Of a DNA stretch of 64,000 bases, positions 63,821 to 64,000 are shown in pieces. The number at the start of each line of letters is the position of its first letter. The stretch's first letter is position 1. The position numbers and the translations under genes are program-made. The DNA comes from Pseudorhodoferax sp. Leaf267 (GTDB taxonomy: Bacteria > Pseudomonadota > Gammaproteobacteria > Burkholderiales > Burkholderiaceae_C). The stretch lies in contig NZ_LMMV01000004.1 in assembly GCF_001422405.1 (NCBI RefSeq), forward strand, positions 74,643 to 138,642, in the 5' to 3' direction. The notes beneath the pieces were generated by a model that did no database searches, was not told the origin of the DNA, and saw only the letters and a list, made by a program, of their open reading frames with translations.

Positions 63821-64000
63821 TTGCGCCCTCGCGTCTCCCCCTTCCTCTGGTTCATCCTGCCCGCCGTGCTGGTGGTGGTGGCCGTGATCGTGTTCCCCTG
63901 GCTGTTCACGCTGTGGATGAGCCTGTTCGACTGGAAGATCGGCTCGGCCTCCAGGTTCGTGGGGCTGGCCAACTATGCCGAGCTGGCGACGAACACGCGC
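63821..64000 (+). CDS. CUT1 sugar ABC transporter permease, 3' truncated
   Basis: A TTG start at 63821 gives RPRVSPFLWFILPAVLVVVAVIVFPWLFTLWMSLFDWKI...FVGLANYAEL, the first transmembrane helix and periplasmic start of a MalF-type permease. The reading frame is open to the end of the window (60 codons). GAAGG lies 11 bases upstream of the TTG. Confidence 0.85.
   Translation, partial: MRPRVSPFLWFILPAVLVVVAVIVFPWLFTLWMSLFDWKIGSASRFVGLANYAELATNTR

Overview
This 64 kb window is gene-dense, GC-rich chromosomal DNA with the gene style of a Comamonadaceae-type betaproteobacterium (Burkholderiales). The signs are three solitary Bug/TctC-type periplasmic binding proteins, a branched-chain-type (HAAT) ABC transporter tied to acyl-CoA genes, FCD-type GntR and LysR regulators, the lptD-surA-rsmA block without pdxA, and intergenic repeats of a kind I associate with this family. 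Genus cannot be fixed from the sequence. No tRNA, rRNA, transposase, prophage or CRISPR was found, and no gene-free stretch exceeds about 260 bases.

Layout. 1-6731 (+): a tightly overlapping operon with a LivF ATPase fused to a Tm-1-like domain, a PEP-hydrolase-type TIM barrel, a flotillin, an SRPBCC protein, an SRPBCC-quinone oxidoreductase fusion and a VOC protein. 6990-16046: stress and accessory genes (two-FAS1 lipoprotein, DUF2256, katG, Tat-exported dienelactone hydrolase, GDSL esterase, a Bug protein, a cytochrome c, VOC plus hydrolase). 16012-23094 (-): a 2360-residue hybrid histidine kinase with an N-terminal pseudokinase and AAA/STAND module. 23268-28338: LysR divergent from mmsA, an orphan DegT-family enzyme and a Bug protein. 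28342-38067 (-): AraC, a class III CoA-transferase, an acyl-CoA synthetase, livFGMHJ and a GntR regulator with a perfect operator upstream.

38302-41912: maeB, then a secreted barnase-type RNase and its barstar inhibitor. The barstar gene has an apparent -1 frame continuation of 63 codons that begins at a TTTT run and ends before an intrinsic terminator. 41913-50178: housekeeping envelope and ribosome genes (rsmA-surA-lptD; divergent amgK-rsmE-MFS; yidB). 50228-51694: an M20 peptidase. 52819-56248: a probable 4-nitrobenzoate module (nitroreductase, LysR, Bug binder, PnbB-like lyase) with two copies of the same 15-base palindrome. 56318-58213: membrane protein, VOC, SDR and a 55-residue small protein. 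58372 to the end: an L-fucose-type oxidative catabolic locus (lactonase, aldose dehydrogenase, fucU mutarotase, GntR, DapA-family aldolase, sugar ABC importer) arranged around a 16-base perfect palindrome. The locus runs off the right edge.

The strongest candidates for undescribed biology are the Tm-1/TIM-barrel/flotillin operon, the barstar frame continuation, the fused pseudokinase-STAND hybrid kinase and the unassigned 55-residue protein upstream of the SDR.
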